Below are positions 22,562 to 31,102 of a stretch of DNA of 64,000 bases, one piece after another. Each line of letters begins with the position of its first letter. The first letter of the stretch is position 1. The DNA comes from Streptomyces sp. CG 926. Lineage in GTDB: Bacteria; Actinomycetota; Actinomycetes; Streptomycetales; Streptomycetaceae. The stretch is from NCBI RefSeq assembly GCF_003148825.1, contig NZ_QGGZ01000008.1, positions 248,001 through 312,000 of the forward strand, in the 5' to 3' direction. A program made the translations under genes and the position numbers. The notes beneath the pieces are model-generated. The model was not told the origin of the DNA, did not search any database, and saw nothing but the letters and a program-made list of their open reading frames with translations.

Positions 22562-23824
22562 TCAGTAGCCGTACACGCTCAGCTCCGTGATCGCGGCGAA
22601 GAGGTGCTCCCAGGTCTCGGCGGCGGGGGAGTCGTCGGCCGACGCCTCGGGATCCAGGGCCTCCATCGCCCTACGGAAGTCCCCGATGCCGTCCTCGGCC
22701 GGGTACGGGGACCAGCAGGCGCCCATGTACCGGCGTATGCCGTCGAGGAGCCCGACGAAGGCCGCCACGTCGCGGGCCAGCGGAACGACGGACTCCTGGT
22801 ACATGTGCACCGCCCCGGTGACGCGGTGGACGCCCACCAGGCCCGGGTCCGTGTGCCCGAAGTCGAAGGTCCCGAGGTGCAGAAGATCCTCGTCGCCCGC
22901 CTCGGGGTCCTGCGCGGTCAGCGGCAGCAGCAGTTCCGGGGCGGCCGCGAACGAGCTGTTGCCCGCGGCCCAGTGGCGCGGCAGCCCGACCTCGCCCAGG
23001 AACGCCCGGGTGGCGGGGTGCTCCAGCGCGTCCGGGAGCTTGTCGGCGGGGACCCGGGTGATCGCGGCGTCGCCGAAGGTCCGGGCGAGCCCGGCCGCGG
23101 TGAGCGGGCCGGAGCCGCGGGTGCCCGGGCAAAACCACGGGGCGTCCTCGGCGGACTCCCAGGACTCGGTGTCGGCGGCGCCCCGGGGCCAGTGCGCGAG
23201 CGCGGCGGTGTTCTCCTCCACCACCACGACCCCGCGGTCCTCCACGTACAGGTAGCGGCCGCCGCCGAGCGGGACCGGCTCCTCCCAGGTGCCGGGGCAG
23301 TGCAGTGCCCAGCCCTCCTCGTCGGCGTCGAACAGCCACGGGCCGTCCGGCTCCTCCACGTCCCGCTCCACCGCCTCGCCGTCGGCCGGAGCGGGCAGTC
23401 GGCGTCCGGTGTCCAGGTCGAACCAGGCGTCCTGGCACCACAGGGCCCACACCTTCACGGCCGCCGCGCCCCCGTCGAGGTCGTACACCTCGGCGGTGCG
23501 GTCGCCGCAGAGGTTCGGCTCCGCCACGTACGCGCCGACGGGCCGCCACCAGGCCCACACCGTCCGCCAGGGCAGTCCCGGTTCGGCCTCGGCGACGCGG
23601 GCGGCGTAGTCGTGGTGCCCGAGCACGGTCGCGGCGAACTGCAGCCAGGAGGCGAACTCGGCCCGCCCCACCTCGGCCCGCCCGAAGACGGCCTCGGCCT
23701 GGGTGAACACCTCCCGCCCGATGCCGCCTTCAGCGGCGACCCCACTCCGCAGGACCGCCCGGTCGGCGCGCAGCACCGCGGCCGGATCGTCGAACGGGCA
23801 ACGGCTGTCCAGGTCTTCACTCAT
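22562..23824 (-). CDS. SUKH-4-like immunity domain protein
   Basis: The 420-aa protein is acidic and Trp-rich. Its C-terminal half resembles SUKH-4 proteins: PLTAAGLARTFG, LPDALEHPATRAFLGEVGLPR, and DFGHTDPGLVGVHRVTGAVHMYQ, ending in a helical VAAFVGLLDGIRRYM segment. The N-terminal half has short segments suggestive of a second, different domain. SUKH proteins are usually immunity partners of contact-delivered nucleases or deaminases. No toxin gene is visible nearby, so it may be an orphan immunity gene or a housekeeping derivative. ATG 23824 gives a sensible MSEDLDSRCPFDDP start. Confidence 0.65.
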   Translation of the reverse strand: MSEDLDSRCPFDDPAAVLRADRAVLRSGVAAEGGIGREVFTQAEAVFGRAEVGRAEFASWLQFAATVLGHHDYAARVAEAEPGLPWRTVWAWWRPVGAYVAEPNLCGDRTAEVYDLDGGAAAVKVWALWCQDAWFDLDTGRRLPAPADGEAVERDVEEPDGPWLFDADEEGWALHCPGTWEEPVPLGGGRYLYVEDRGVVVVEENTAALAHWPRGAADTESWESAEDAPWFCPGTRGSGPLTAAGLARTFGDAAITRVPADKLPDALEHPATRAFLGEVGLPRHWAAGNSSFAAAPELLLPLTAQDPEAGDEDLLHLGTFDFGHTDPGLVGVHRVTGAVHMYQESVVPLARDVAAFVGLLDGIRRYMGACWSPYPAEDGIGDFRRAMEALDPEASADDSPAAETWEHLFAAITELSVYGY

Positions 23825-23868
23825 GGACGCATGCTGCCACCCGCCTCCGACAGCCCGACGACCCGCCT

Positions 23869-26772
23869 CTAGATGGCTTCCTTGCGGGTCAGGAAGTTGA
23901 ACGAGATCCACCCGGGCAGCACCGGCAGCCAGAACGTCATCAGGCGGAACAGCAGCACCGCCGAGAAGGCGACCTCCTTCTCCAGCCCCGCCGCGATCAG
24001 ACCGAGGGTCAACGTGGTCTCCACCGCGCCCATACCGCCCGGCGTCGGGGCCGCCGAGCCCAGCGCGTTGCCCGCCAGGAACACCACGGCGATGCTCGCG
24101 TAGCTGATGGCCTCGCCGCCGCCGAACGCGCGGATCGACGCGTCCAGGCACATCACGAAGCAGCCCGTCAGCAGCAGCATCCCGCCGATGCCGGTCAGCA
24201 GCTTCTTCGGCCGCTGGAGCACGTCCAGCATGCGCGGCACCACGCCCGCGAACAGCGCCCGTACCCGGGTCACCACGAACTTCCGCAGGAACGGGACGGC
24301 CGTCACCACCAGCACCAGTACGGCCACCGTCAGCAGACCCGCGATGACCGCCCGGGACGGGGTCATCTCCGGGGTCTTCTCGGTCCCGGTCAGATAGCCG
24401 AAGGACAGCAGCAGCACGATGTGGCTGGCCAGTCCGAACAGCTGGGAGGCGCCCACGCTCGCGACCGCCAGCCCCGGCCGGACCCCCGCCCGCTGCAGGA
24501 ACCGCGTGTTCAACGCGACACCACCGACGGCCGCCGGGGCCACCAGCTTCACGAACGACCCGGCCACCTGCGCGACCACGGTCCGCAGGAAGGACACCCG
24601 CTCCGGCACGAAGCCCAGCAGGCTCATCGCCGCCGCGAAGTACGTCAGCGCCGAGAAGGCGAGCGCCGCCCCGACCCAGCCCCACTCCGCGTCGGCGATG
24701 ATCGTCGCGAAGTCCACGTGGGCGAGCTGCGTGAGCAAGAAGTACAGACCGAAGGCGCCCGCGATGAACGAGACCAGGGTCCGCGGCCGGATCCGCTCCA
24801 GCCGGGCCGGCTCCACCGGCGCCTGCGGGCGGATCAGCAGCACCTGGTGGCGGATCTGCGTCAGCAGATCCTCCTCGCGCGCCCCGTCCAGCGCGTCCTC
24901 CAAGGCCTTCTTCTCGGCCTTGCGGTCGGCGGCGGCCGAGGCGGACACCGGGGTCGAGGAGGCCGCGGACTCCGCCTCGCGCGCCGCCTTCGCCGCTCGC
25001 GAGGACTCCAGTACGGCCTCCCGCTGCCGGTCCGCCCGTTCCCGCGCCAGTTTGCGCAGCGTCGCCCGGGTGGAACGGCTCAGCGCGATCGGCTGGAGCA
25101 GCGGCAGGCAGTCCGCCACCGCGTCCGGGCCGAGCACCGAGACGGCCGAGGCCACCGCGCGCTCGGCGCCGACCCGCAGGCCGATCGTGGTCAGGAGCTG
25201 GGCGATGTCCATGCGCAGGACCAGGTCGCCCGCGGCGATCTCGCCACCGCGCAGGTCGGTGAGGACGACATTGCCGGAACGATCCACCACAAGGGCGTCA
25301 CCGGTGAGCCGCCGGTGCGCGATCCGCCGCGACTGCAGGGCCCGTACCTGCTCCCACGTGTGGTGGATCAGCTCGTCGGTGATCTCCTCGTCGGCGAGGG
25401 CGTCGAGGGGCCGGGCGTCCAGGTGCTCGTACACGAGCATCACCGCGTCCGGGCCGAGCTCGGAGGTGGCGATCAGCTTCGGCGCGTTCGCCCCGGCCGC
25501 GATGGCCGCGTACGCGAGGAGCGCCTCCTGCTCCAGCGCCTGGCGCAGCGACTGCAGGCTGCGCCCGGTGGTGATGCCGCGCAGGGTGAGCCGGCGCCAG
25601 ACCCGGTAGAAGAAGCCGTGGGCCTGCTGCTCGCGGTCGACGATCGTGACGTCCAGCGGCGGGCCGTCCTCCAGGGTCACGTGGTAGCGGCGCCCCCGGT
25701 CGTTGGCCTCGGACGGCTCGGGGCCCTCGGGCATCTCGGCGCGCATCGCGCTGACCGGCTGGAAGCCGACGCGGCGCAGTCCGGCGAGCAGGTGCTGCCC
25801 GGTGGGGCGCACGTTGGGCGAGCCGACGGCGTACAGGGTGCCGTAGGCGACGCTCCAGCCGATCAGCACGGTGAGGATGATCGAGAAGGGGGTGGTGTAG
25901 CCGTTGACCAGCATGGCGAAGGCGTTGAGCAGCAGGACCACCCACAGCGCGACCCGCCAGTGGGGCCTGCGGGTCATGCCGACCGCGGTCATGTACGCGA
26001 TCACCGGCGCGAGGTAGCCGTGCACCGGGTCGGTGAGGGTGCCACCGGCCGCGGGGCGGGTGAGGGCGTCCTGGATGGTGTCGGGGGCGGCCTGGGAGAC
26101 CCACAGGTCGGTGGCGAGGGTGACGCCGTGCGCGAGGACGGCGGCGAGCACGCCGTCGGCGATGCGCAGCCCGTCGCGTTTGATCAGCCGCTCGATGGCG
26201 AAGGCGACGGGCAGCAGCAGCACCGCGATGCTGGAGACCAGCGCGGCGACCTTGATCAGCAGGGCGGGCGCCTGGCCGGTGCCCTTGCTGATGTCCTCTT
26301 CCAGACCCACGGTGGTGCCGTGGGCGAAGGCGGCGATGGCGAGCAGGACGGCGATGCCGAGGACGCCGACGAGCAGGCGTACGAGGTCGGACGGCCGATG
26401 GACGCGGGCGGCGAGCAGCGGTTCGTCGACCTCGACCCGGTCGGCGTCCGTGGCGGCGTGACCGTGCGCGCCCTCGGCGGCTGCGGCTGCGGCTGCGGTG
26501 GCTTCGGCCTCGGCTTTGGCTTTGGCCCTGGCCTCGGCTCCGGTGGCCTTGGCCCTGGTGGGCTCGGCCTCTGCGGCCTCGGCCTCTCCGGCCGTGGCTT
26601 CTCCGGCCTCGGTCTCGCCGGTCCGGCCGTCGGGGCGCGGGGGCTCCGGGCGGGGCTCGGGGACGGGTTCGGGGACGGGTTCGGGGCGGGCGGCGCGGCC
26701 GTCGTCAGGGCGTGCGCCGTCATCGGTCGCCGCGCCGTCCGGAGGGCTCACACCCTGCTCCTTCGTCGTCAC
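23869..26772 (-). CDS. Large membrane protein: N-terminal TM domain, kinase-like domain, LPG-synthase-type flippase domain
   Basis: The protein has about 967 aa. Residues 1-110 are disordered and rich in Pro/Glu/Ala. A block of about five to six membrane helices follows (IAVLLAIAAFAHG to ILTVLIGWSVAYG). A cytoplasmic domain then resembles aminoglycoside-phosphotransferase or kinase folds, with LVYEHLDARPL, IAHRRLTGDALVV and VVLTDLRGG. A long coiled Ala/Glu/Arg region precedes the last 340 residues. Those form a UPF0104 / lysylphosphatidylglycerol-synthase N-terminal domain with about eight helices and the AAPTPGGMGAVE motif. It probably moves a lipid across the membrane under kinase-like control. 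GTG 26772 follows AGAAGAG; GTG 26799 is the alternative. Confidence 0.82.
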   Translation of the reverse strand: MTTKEQGVSPPDGAATDDGARPDDGRAARPEPVPEPVPEPRPEPPRPDGRTGETEAGEATAGEAEAAEAEPTRAKATGAEARAKAKAEAEATAAAAAAAEGAHGHAATDADRVEVDEPLLAARVHRPSDLVRLLVGVLGIAVLLAIAAFAHGTTVGLEEDISKGTGQAPALLIKVAALVSSIAVLLLPVAFAIERLIKRDGLRIADGVLAAVLAHGVTLATDLWVSQAAPDTIQDALTRPAAGGTLTDPVHGYLAPVIAYMTAVGMTRRPHWRVALWVVLLLNAFAMLVNGYTTPFSIILTVLIGWSVAYGTLYAVGSPNVRPTGQHLLAGLRRVGFQPVSAMRAEMPEGPEPSEANDRGRRYHVTLEDGPPLDVTIVDREQQAHGFFYRVWRRLTLRGITTGRSLQSLRQALEQEALLAYAAIAAGANAPKLIATSELGPDAVMLVYEHLDARPLDALADEEITDELIHHTWEQVRALQSRRIAHRRLTGDALVVDRSGNVVLTDLRGGEIAAGDLVLRMDIAQLLTTIGLRVGAERAVASAVSVLGPDAVADCLPLLQPIALSRSTRATLRKLARERADRQREAVLESSRAAKAAREAESAASSTPVSASAAADRKAEKKALEDALDGAREEDLLTQIRHQVLLIRPQAPVEPARLERIRPRTLVSFIAGAFGLYFLLTQLAHVDFATIIADAEWGWVGAALAFSALTYFAAAMSLLGFVPERVSFLRTVVAQVAGSFVKLVAPAAVGGVALNTRFLQRAGVRPGLAVASVGASQLFGLASHIVLLLSFGYLTGTEKTPEMTPSRAVIAGLLTVAVLVLVVTAVPFLRKFVVTRVRALFAGVVPRMLDVLQRPKKLLTGIGGMLLLTGCFVMCLDASIRAFGGGEAISYASIAVVFLAGNALGSAAPTPGGMGAVETTLTLGLIAAGLEKEVAFSAVLLFRLMTFWLPVLPGWISFNFLTRKEAI

Positions 26773-26918
26773 ATCCGTCTCTTCTTGATCACGTATCACC
26801 AGTCACCGCCCGGAAGATGGTGGCACGGACCGACGGGCCTGCGGGGCATCAGGGTGCGCGCCGGTGCGGAAGCGAGACCTCCGCCCGGACGCGGCCGGCT
26901 TACTGCACCATGTGCTGA

Positions 26919-27278
26919 ATGAGTGAGGAGCTGCCCGCGTACGCGGAGCGCGTAGTGGAGGTGGCCGAGCGTATTCCGCCCGGCCGGGTGATGACATACG
27001 GGGACGTCGCCGAATGGCTCGGCGAGGGAGGACCGCGCCAAGTCGGGCGTGTCATGGCCCTCTACGGGGGAGCCGTGCCCTGGTGGCGCGTGGTGCGGGC
27101 GGACGGCCTGCCGCTCCCCGGACACGAAGTGCGGGCCCTGGAGCACTACCGGGTCGAAGCCACCCCGCTGCGCCTGACGGCGCGCGGCGAGCCACGCCTG
27201 GACATGCGCCGGGCGCGCTGGGACGGGTCCCCCGGGCAGGACGGACAGGACGGCGGACGCGACGAGGCTCACATCTGA
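26919..27278 (+). CDS. Alkyltransferase-like protein (ATL), MGMT family without the active Cys
   Basis: The 119-aa protein has the DNA-binding part of O6-alkylguanine-DNA alkyltransferase: IPPGRVMTYGDVAEWLGEGGPRQVGRVMALYGGAVPWWRVVRADG. The active-site motif PCHRV is replaced by PWWRV, so Trp stands where the alkyl-accepting Cys would be. Such ATL proteins bind O6-alkylguanine without repairing it and hand the lesion to nucleotide excision repair. The position beside adnAB agrees with the mycobacterial Rv3204 context. The gene is divergent from the flippase-like gene. Confidence 0.92.
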   Translation: MSEELPAYAERVVEVAERIPPGRVMTYGDVAEWLGEGGPRQVGRVMALYGGAVPWWRVVRADGLPLPGHEVRALEHYRVEATPLRLTARGEPRLDMRRARWDGSPGQDGQDGGRDEAHI

Positions 27279-27376
27279 CAGCTTCGGCCATGCGCGGCCC
27301 GGACGGGCGATCGGGCGACGGTCCGAACGCCCGTCCGGGGTACCCGGGGGGACTGCGCGGCGTCGGCCGGTTGCCG

Positions 27377-27382
27377 TAGCGT
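27377..27382 (+). promoter_or_regulatory. Likely -10 hexamer TAGCGT for adnA
   Basis: TAGCGT overlaps the most upstream possible GTG start of the adnA reading frame (27381). If it is the promoter, that GTG cannot be used and translation starts downstream. Confidence 0.4.
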
Positions 27383-27482
27383 GGCCCCTTCGGCTTCCGC
27401 CTCCGCCTCTGTACCGGCCTCCGCGCGAGCCGTCACGGCAGCACCGCCACGCCCCGCAGACCCACCAGGACCGGCACCTCAC

Positions 27483-30400
27483 GTGATCACCTCTTCCTCC
27501 GACCGCACCGAGCGGCGGCGTACGCGGATCCCCGACGCGTACCGCCTCGTGCGCACCGGGCCGGAACGGGTGGATCCCCCTGTGCTGGACGCAGCGCAGC
27601 GGGCGGTGGTTGACCACGCCGGCGGACCACTGCTGGTCCTCGCCGGACCGGGCACCGGGAAGACGACCACGCTGGTCGAAGCCGTCGCCGCCCGGGTGGA
27701 AGCGGGTACCGACCCCGCCCGGATCCTCATCCTCACCTTCAGCCGCAAGGCGGCGGTGGAACTGCGCGACCGGGCCGCCCTGCGCCTCGGCGGCGCGCGT
27801 GCCCCGCAGGCCACCACCTTCCACTCCTTCTGCTACGGACTCGTCCGCGCCCACCAGGACACCGACCTCTTCGCCGATCCGCTGCGACTGCTGTCCGGCC
27901 CCGAGCAGGACGTCATGGTCCGCACCCTCCTGGAGGGACAACGCCGGATCCGCTCCATCCGCTGGCCGGACGACCTGCGGGCCGCACTGACCACGCGCGG
28001 GTTCGCCGACGAGGTCCGGGCGGTGCTCGCCCGCGCCCGCGAGCTGGGTCTCGGGCCGCAGGCCCTCTCCTCGTTCGCCGACCGCATCGGCCGCCCGGAC
28101 TGGAAGGCGGCGGCGGCCTTCCTCTCCGAGTACCTGGACGTCCTCGACATGCAGGGCACGCTGGACTACGCGGAGCTCCTGCACCGTGCGGTGCTCCTCG
28201 CGGAACGCACACCGTCCCTCGCCTCCGCCTACGACGCGATCTTCGTCGACGAGTACCAGGACACGGACGCCTCGCAGCTGCGGCTGCTGCGCGCCCTGAC
28301 CGGCCCGGGCGGCACGCTGGTCGCCTTCGGCGACCCCGACCAGTCGATCTACGCCTTCCGCGGCGCCGACATCAACAACACCCTGGACTTCGGATCGGCC
28401 TTTCCCGGCGCGCGGGTCGAGGCCCTCACCGTCGGCCGCCGCTCGGGCGCGGCCCTGTTGGCGGCCACCCGGCTGCTCACCACCCGGATGCCGGTCCCAC
28501 GGCTGCCGGCCGAGGCGGTCCGCGCCCACCGGAATCTCACGCCGGTGCGGGAGGGCGGGCGGGTGGAGGTGTTCACGTACCCGACGGCGGGCGCCGAGCT
28601 GGACAACATCGCCGACATCCTGCGGCGGGCCCACCTGGAGGACGGGGTGCCCTGGCAGGACATGGCCGTCCTGGTCCGCGCGGGCGGCCGTACCCTCCCG
28701 GCGATGCGGCGCGCCCTGATCTCGGCGGGAGTCCCGGTCGAGACGGACGGCGCGGACACCCCCCTGCGCCACGAACCGGCGGTCTCCCCCCTCCTGACGG
28801 CCCTCCGCGTCTCGGCCACCGCCGCCGAACCGACCGCGGACCCCCTGCCCCCCACCGACTCCGACACCGCGGACCTTCCGGCGGACGCACCCGACCCGGC
28901 CGTCTCCGCACTGCCCACGGACGACTCGCCACGGGCCGAGACCCCCACGGGATCCGCCGACGCGTCACCGTCCGCCGCGTCCGCCCCGTCCGGTCCGCGG
29001 GACCAGGCCGACGCGATCGAGCAGGCTCCCGGTGACCGCGCCGGAGGCGACCCTGCGGAGCCGGGCCCGGGGGCGACCCCCGAGGAGTCCGCCGACCCCG
29101 CCGGAGGCGTAACGGCCGGAGGCGTCACCGTCGAGGCCGCCCTCACCCTGCTCGCCTCCCCCCTCGGCGGGATGGACGCCGCCGACCTGCGGCGGCTCGG
29201 CCGCGCCCTGCGGGACGAGGAACGCGCCGCCGGCGTCAAGGTGCCCGCGCCCTCCGACGTCCTGCTCGCCCGCGCCCTCGCCGAGCCGGAACGGCTCACC
29301 GCACACGATCCCGCCTACGCCCGCGGCGCCCAGCGCCTCGGCCTGCTCCTGCGCAAGGCCCGTGAGCTGCTCCAGGGCGGCGGCACCGCCGAGGAGGCCC
29401 TGTGGGTCCTCTGGGACGGCACGCCCTGGCCGCAGCGGCTGGAGCGCAGCGCCCGCCGCGGCGGCGCGGCCGGCCGTAACGCCGACCGCGACCTCGACGC
29501 GGTCTGCGCCCTCTTCGACACCGCCGCCCGCGCCGAGGAACGCACCGGCGGCCGTGGCGCGCTCAACTTCCTCGAACAGCTGGAGGCGGAGGACATCGCC
29601 GCCGACATGTTGACGGCCCGCGCCACCCGCTCCGACGCCGTCCGGCTGATGACCGCCCACCGCTCCAAGGGACTGGAGTGGTCCCTCGTCGTCGTCGCCG
29701 GCGTCCAGGAGGGCCTGTGGCCCGACCTCCGCCGGCGCGGTTCCCTGCTGGAGGCCGACCGTATCGGCCGCGACGGCCTCGCCGAGCCCCTCACCCCCGG
29801 CGCCCTGCTCGCCGAGGAGCGCCGGCTCTTCTACGTCGCCGCCACCCGCGCCCGCGAACGCCTCGTCGTCACCGCCGTCAAGGCCCCCGCCGACGACGGC
29901 GACCAGCCCTCCCGCTTCCTCACCGAGCTCGGCGTCACCCCGCGCGACGTCACCGCCCGCCCCCGACGCCCCCTCGCGGTCGCCGCGCTCGTCGCCGAAC
30001 TGCGCGCCACCACCGTCGACCCCGACGCCTCGCCCGCCCTGCGCGACGCGGCCGCCCGCCGCCTCGCCCGCCTCGCCGCGCTCACCGACGACGAGGACCG
30101 CCCGCTGGTCCCCGCCGCGCACCCGCAGCGTTGGTGGGGCCTGTACGAGCCCACCCGCAGCAGCGTCCCGCTCCGCGATCGGGACCGGCCCGTCGCGCTG
30201 TCCGGCAGCGCCCTGGAACAGCTCGCCAACACCTGCTCCCTCCAGTGGTTCCTCGGCCGCGAGGTCAAGGCCGACACTCCCTCCACCGCCGCCCAGGGCT
30301 TCGGCAACGTCGTGCACGTCCTCGCCGACGAGGTCGCCTCCGGCCGTACCCCCGCAGACTTGGCCGTCCTCATGGAACGCCTCGACTCCGTGTGGGACGC

Positions 30401-30992
30401 CCTCGCCTTCGACGCCCCCTGGAAGTCCCGCCAGGAGAAGGACAACGCCCGCGCCGCCCTGGAACGCTTCCTGCGCTGGCACACCACCGACCGCGGGGGC
30501 CGCGAGGCCGTGGCCACGGAGCACGAGTTCGACGTCACACTCGAAGCCGGTGAGGTCGCCGTCCGCATCCGGGGTTCCATGGACCGGGTCGAGGCGGACC
30601 CGCAGGGGCGTGCGTACGTCGTCGACTTCAAGACCGGCAGGTCCGCGCCCACCAAGGACGAGGTCGCCCGCCACCCCCAGCTCGCCGTCTACCAGCTCGC
30701 CGTGCGCGAGGGTGCCGTCGACGAGGTCTTCGACGGCCTGCGCCCCGCGGCCGGCGGCGCGGAGCTCGTCCAGCTCCGCCAAGGCGCCGCGATCCGCGAG
30801 GGCGGCGACGCCGTGCCCAAGGTGCAGGCGCAGCAGCCGCTCGACGGGGAGTGGGTCGGCGACCTGCTGGCCACCGCCGCGGGCCGGGTCCTGGACGAGC
30901 GGTTCGCGCCCGCCGCGGGCCGTCATTGCGACCACTGCTCCTTCCGCAGTTCGTGCAGCGCCCGCCCGGAGGGCCGCCAGACCGTCGAGTGA
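27483..30992 (+). CDS. adnA: AdnA: UvrD-like helicase / RecB-type nuclease subunit
   Basis: The 1169-aa protein starts with a UvrD/Rep motor: Walker A AGPGTGKT at 54-61, DEYQD at about 256-260, DPDQSIYAFRGAD, and the late motifs MTAHRSKGLEW and FYVAATRARERLVVTA. Its C-terminal part is a RecB/AddB-type nuclease with VVDFKTGR and four cysteines (TCSLQW near 918, CDHCSFRSSC near 1149-1158) suited to a 4Fe-4S cluster. AdnAB resects double-strand breaks in actinobacteria. GTG 27483 was chosen because it gives the Walker B spacing I recall for mycobacterial AdnA and avoids the -10 at 27377. A disordered insertion of about 105 residues (445-550) interrupts the motor. Confidence 0.92.
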   Translation: MITSSSDRTERRRTRIPDAYRLVRTGPERVDPPVLDAAQRAVVDHAGGPLLVLAGPGTGKTTTLVEAVAARVEAGTDPARILILTFSRKAAVELRDRAALRLGGARAPQATTFHSFCYGLVRAHQDTDLFADPLRLLSGPEQDVMVRTLLEGQRRIRSIRWPDDLRAALTTRGFADEVRAVLARARELGLGPQALSSFADRIGRPDWKAAAAFLSEYLDVLDMQGTLDYAELLHRAVLLAERTPSLASAYDAIFVDEYQDTDASQLRLLRALTGPGGTLVAFGDPDQSIYAFRGADINNTLDFGSAFPGARVEALTVGRRSGAALLAATRLLTTRMPVPRLPAEAVRAHRNLTPVREGGRVEVFTYPTAGAELDNIADILRRAHLEDGVPWQDMAVLVRAGGRTLPAMRRALISAGVPVETDGADTPLRHEPAVSPLLTALRVSATAAEPTADPLPPTDSDTADLPADAPDPAVSALPTDDSPRAETPTGSADASPSAASAPSGPRDQADAIEQAPGDRAGGDPAEPGPGATPEESADPAGGVTAGGVTVEAALTLLASPLGGMDAADLRRLGRALRDEERAAGVKVPAPSDVLLARALAEPERLTAHDPAYARGAQRLGLLLRKARELLQGGGTAEEALWVLWDGTPWPQRLERSARRGGAAGRNADRDLDAVCALFDTAARAEERTGGRGALNFLEQLEAEDIAADMLTARATRSDAVRLMTAHRSKGLEWSLVVVAGVQEGLWPDLRRRGSLLEADRIGRDGLAEPLTPGALLAEERRLFYVAATRARERLVVTAVKAPADDGDQPSRFLTELGVTPRDVTARPRRPLAVAALVAELRATTVDPDASPALRDAAARRLARLAALTDDEDRPLVPAAHPQRWWGLYEPTRSSVPLRDRDRPVALSGSALEQLANTCSLQWFLGREVKADTPSTAAQGFGNVVHVLADEVASGRTPADLAVLMERLDSVWDALAFDAPWKSRQEKDNARAALERFLRWHTTDRGGREAVATEHEFDVTLEAGEVAVRIRGSMDRVEADPQGRAYVVDFKTGRSAPTKDEVARHPQLAVYQLAVREGAVDEVFDGLRPAAGGAELVQLRQGAAIREGGDAVPKVQAQQPLDGEWVGDLLATAAGRVLDERFAPAAGRHCDHCSFRSSCSARPEGRQTVE

Positions 30993-31090
30993 GCCCGACG
31001 GTCGCGGCCGTCCCTCAGGACGGTGGGCCGGGGCCGCGCCCCTCGGAGGGTCGGTCGAGGCTGTCGGTCGGGACTGTCGGTGGGGGCGGC

Positions 31091-31096
31091 TAGCCT
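31091..31096 (+). promoter_or_regulatory. -10 hexamer TAGCCT before adnB, leaderless
   Basis: The hexamer ends six bases before the GTG at 31103, with no ribosome-binding site. adnB may therefore have its own transcript although it follows adnA by only 110 bp. Confidence 0.5.
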
Positions 31097-31102
31097 TTTT
31101 AC

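Noticed and set aside
24421..26922. 833-aa ORF on the plus strand opposite the flippase-like gene
   Set aside because: It is a shadow ORF of high-G+C DNA. Its translation is a monotonous Arg/Gly/Asp/Gln/Val pattern without domains, while the minus strand gives a clear membrane protein.
27381..27482. GTG at 27381 as the adnA start
   Set aside because: It lies inside a TAGCGT hexamer that looks like the -10 of the gene, and the added residues are an Ala/Ser/Pro run. GTG 27483 also gives a Walker B position near that recalled for AdnA.
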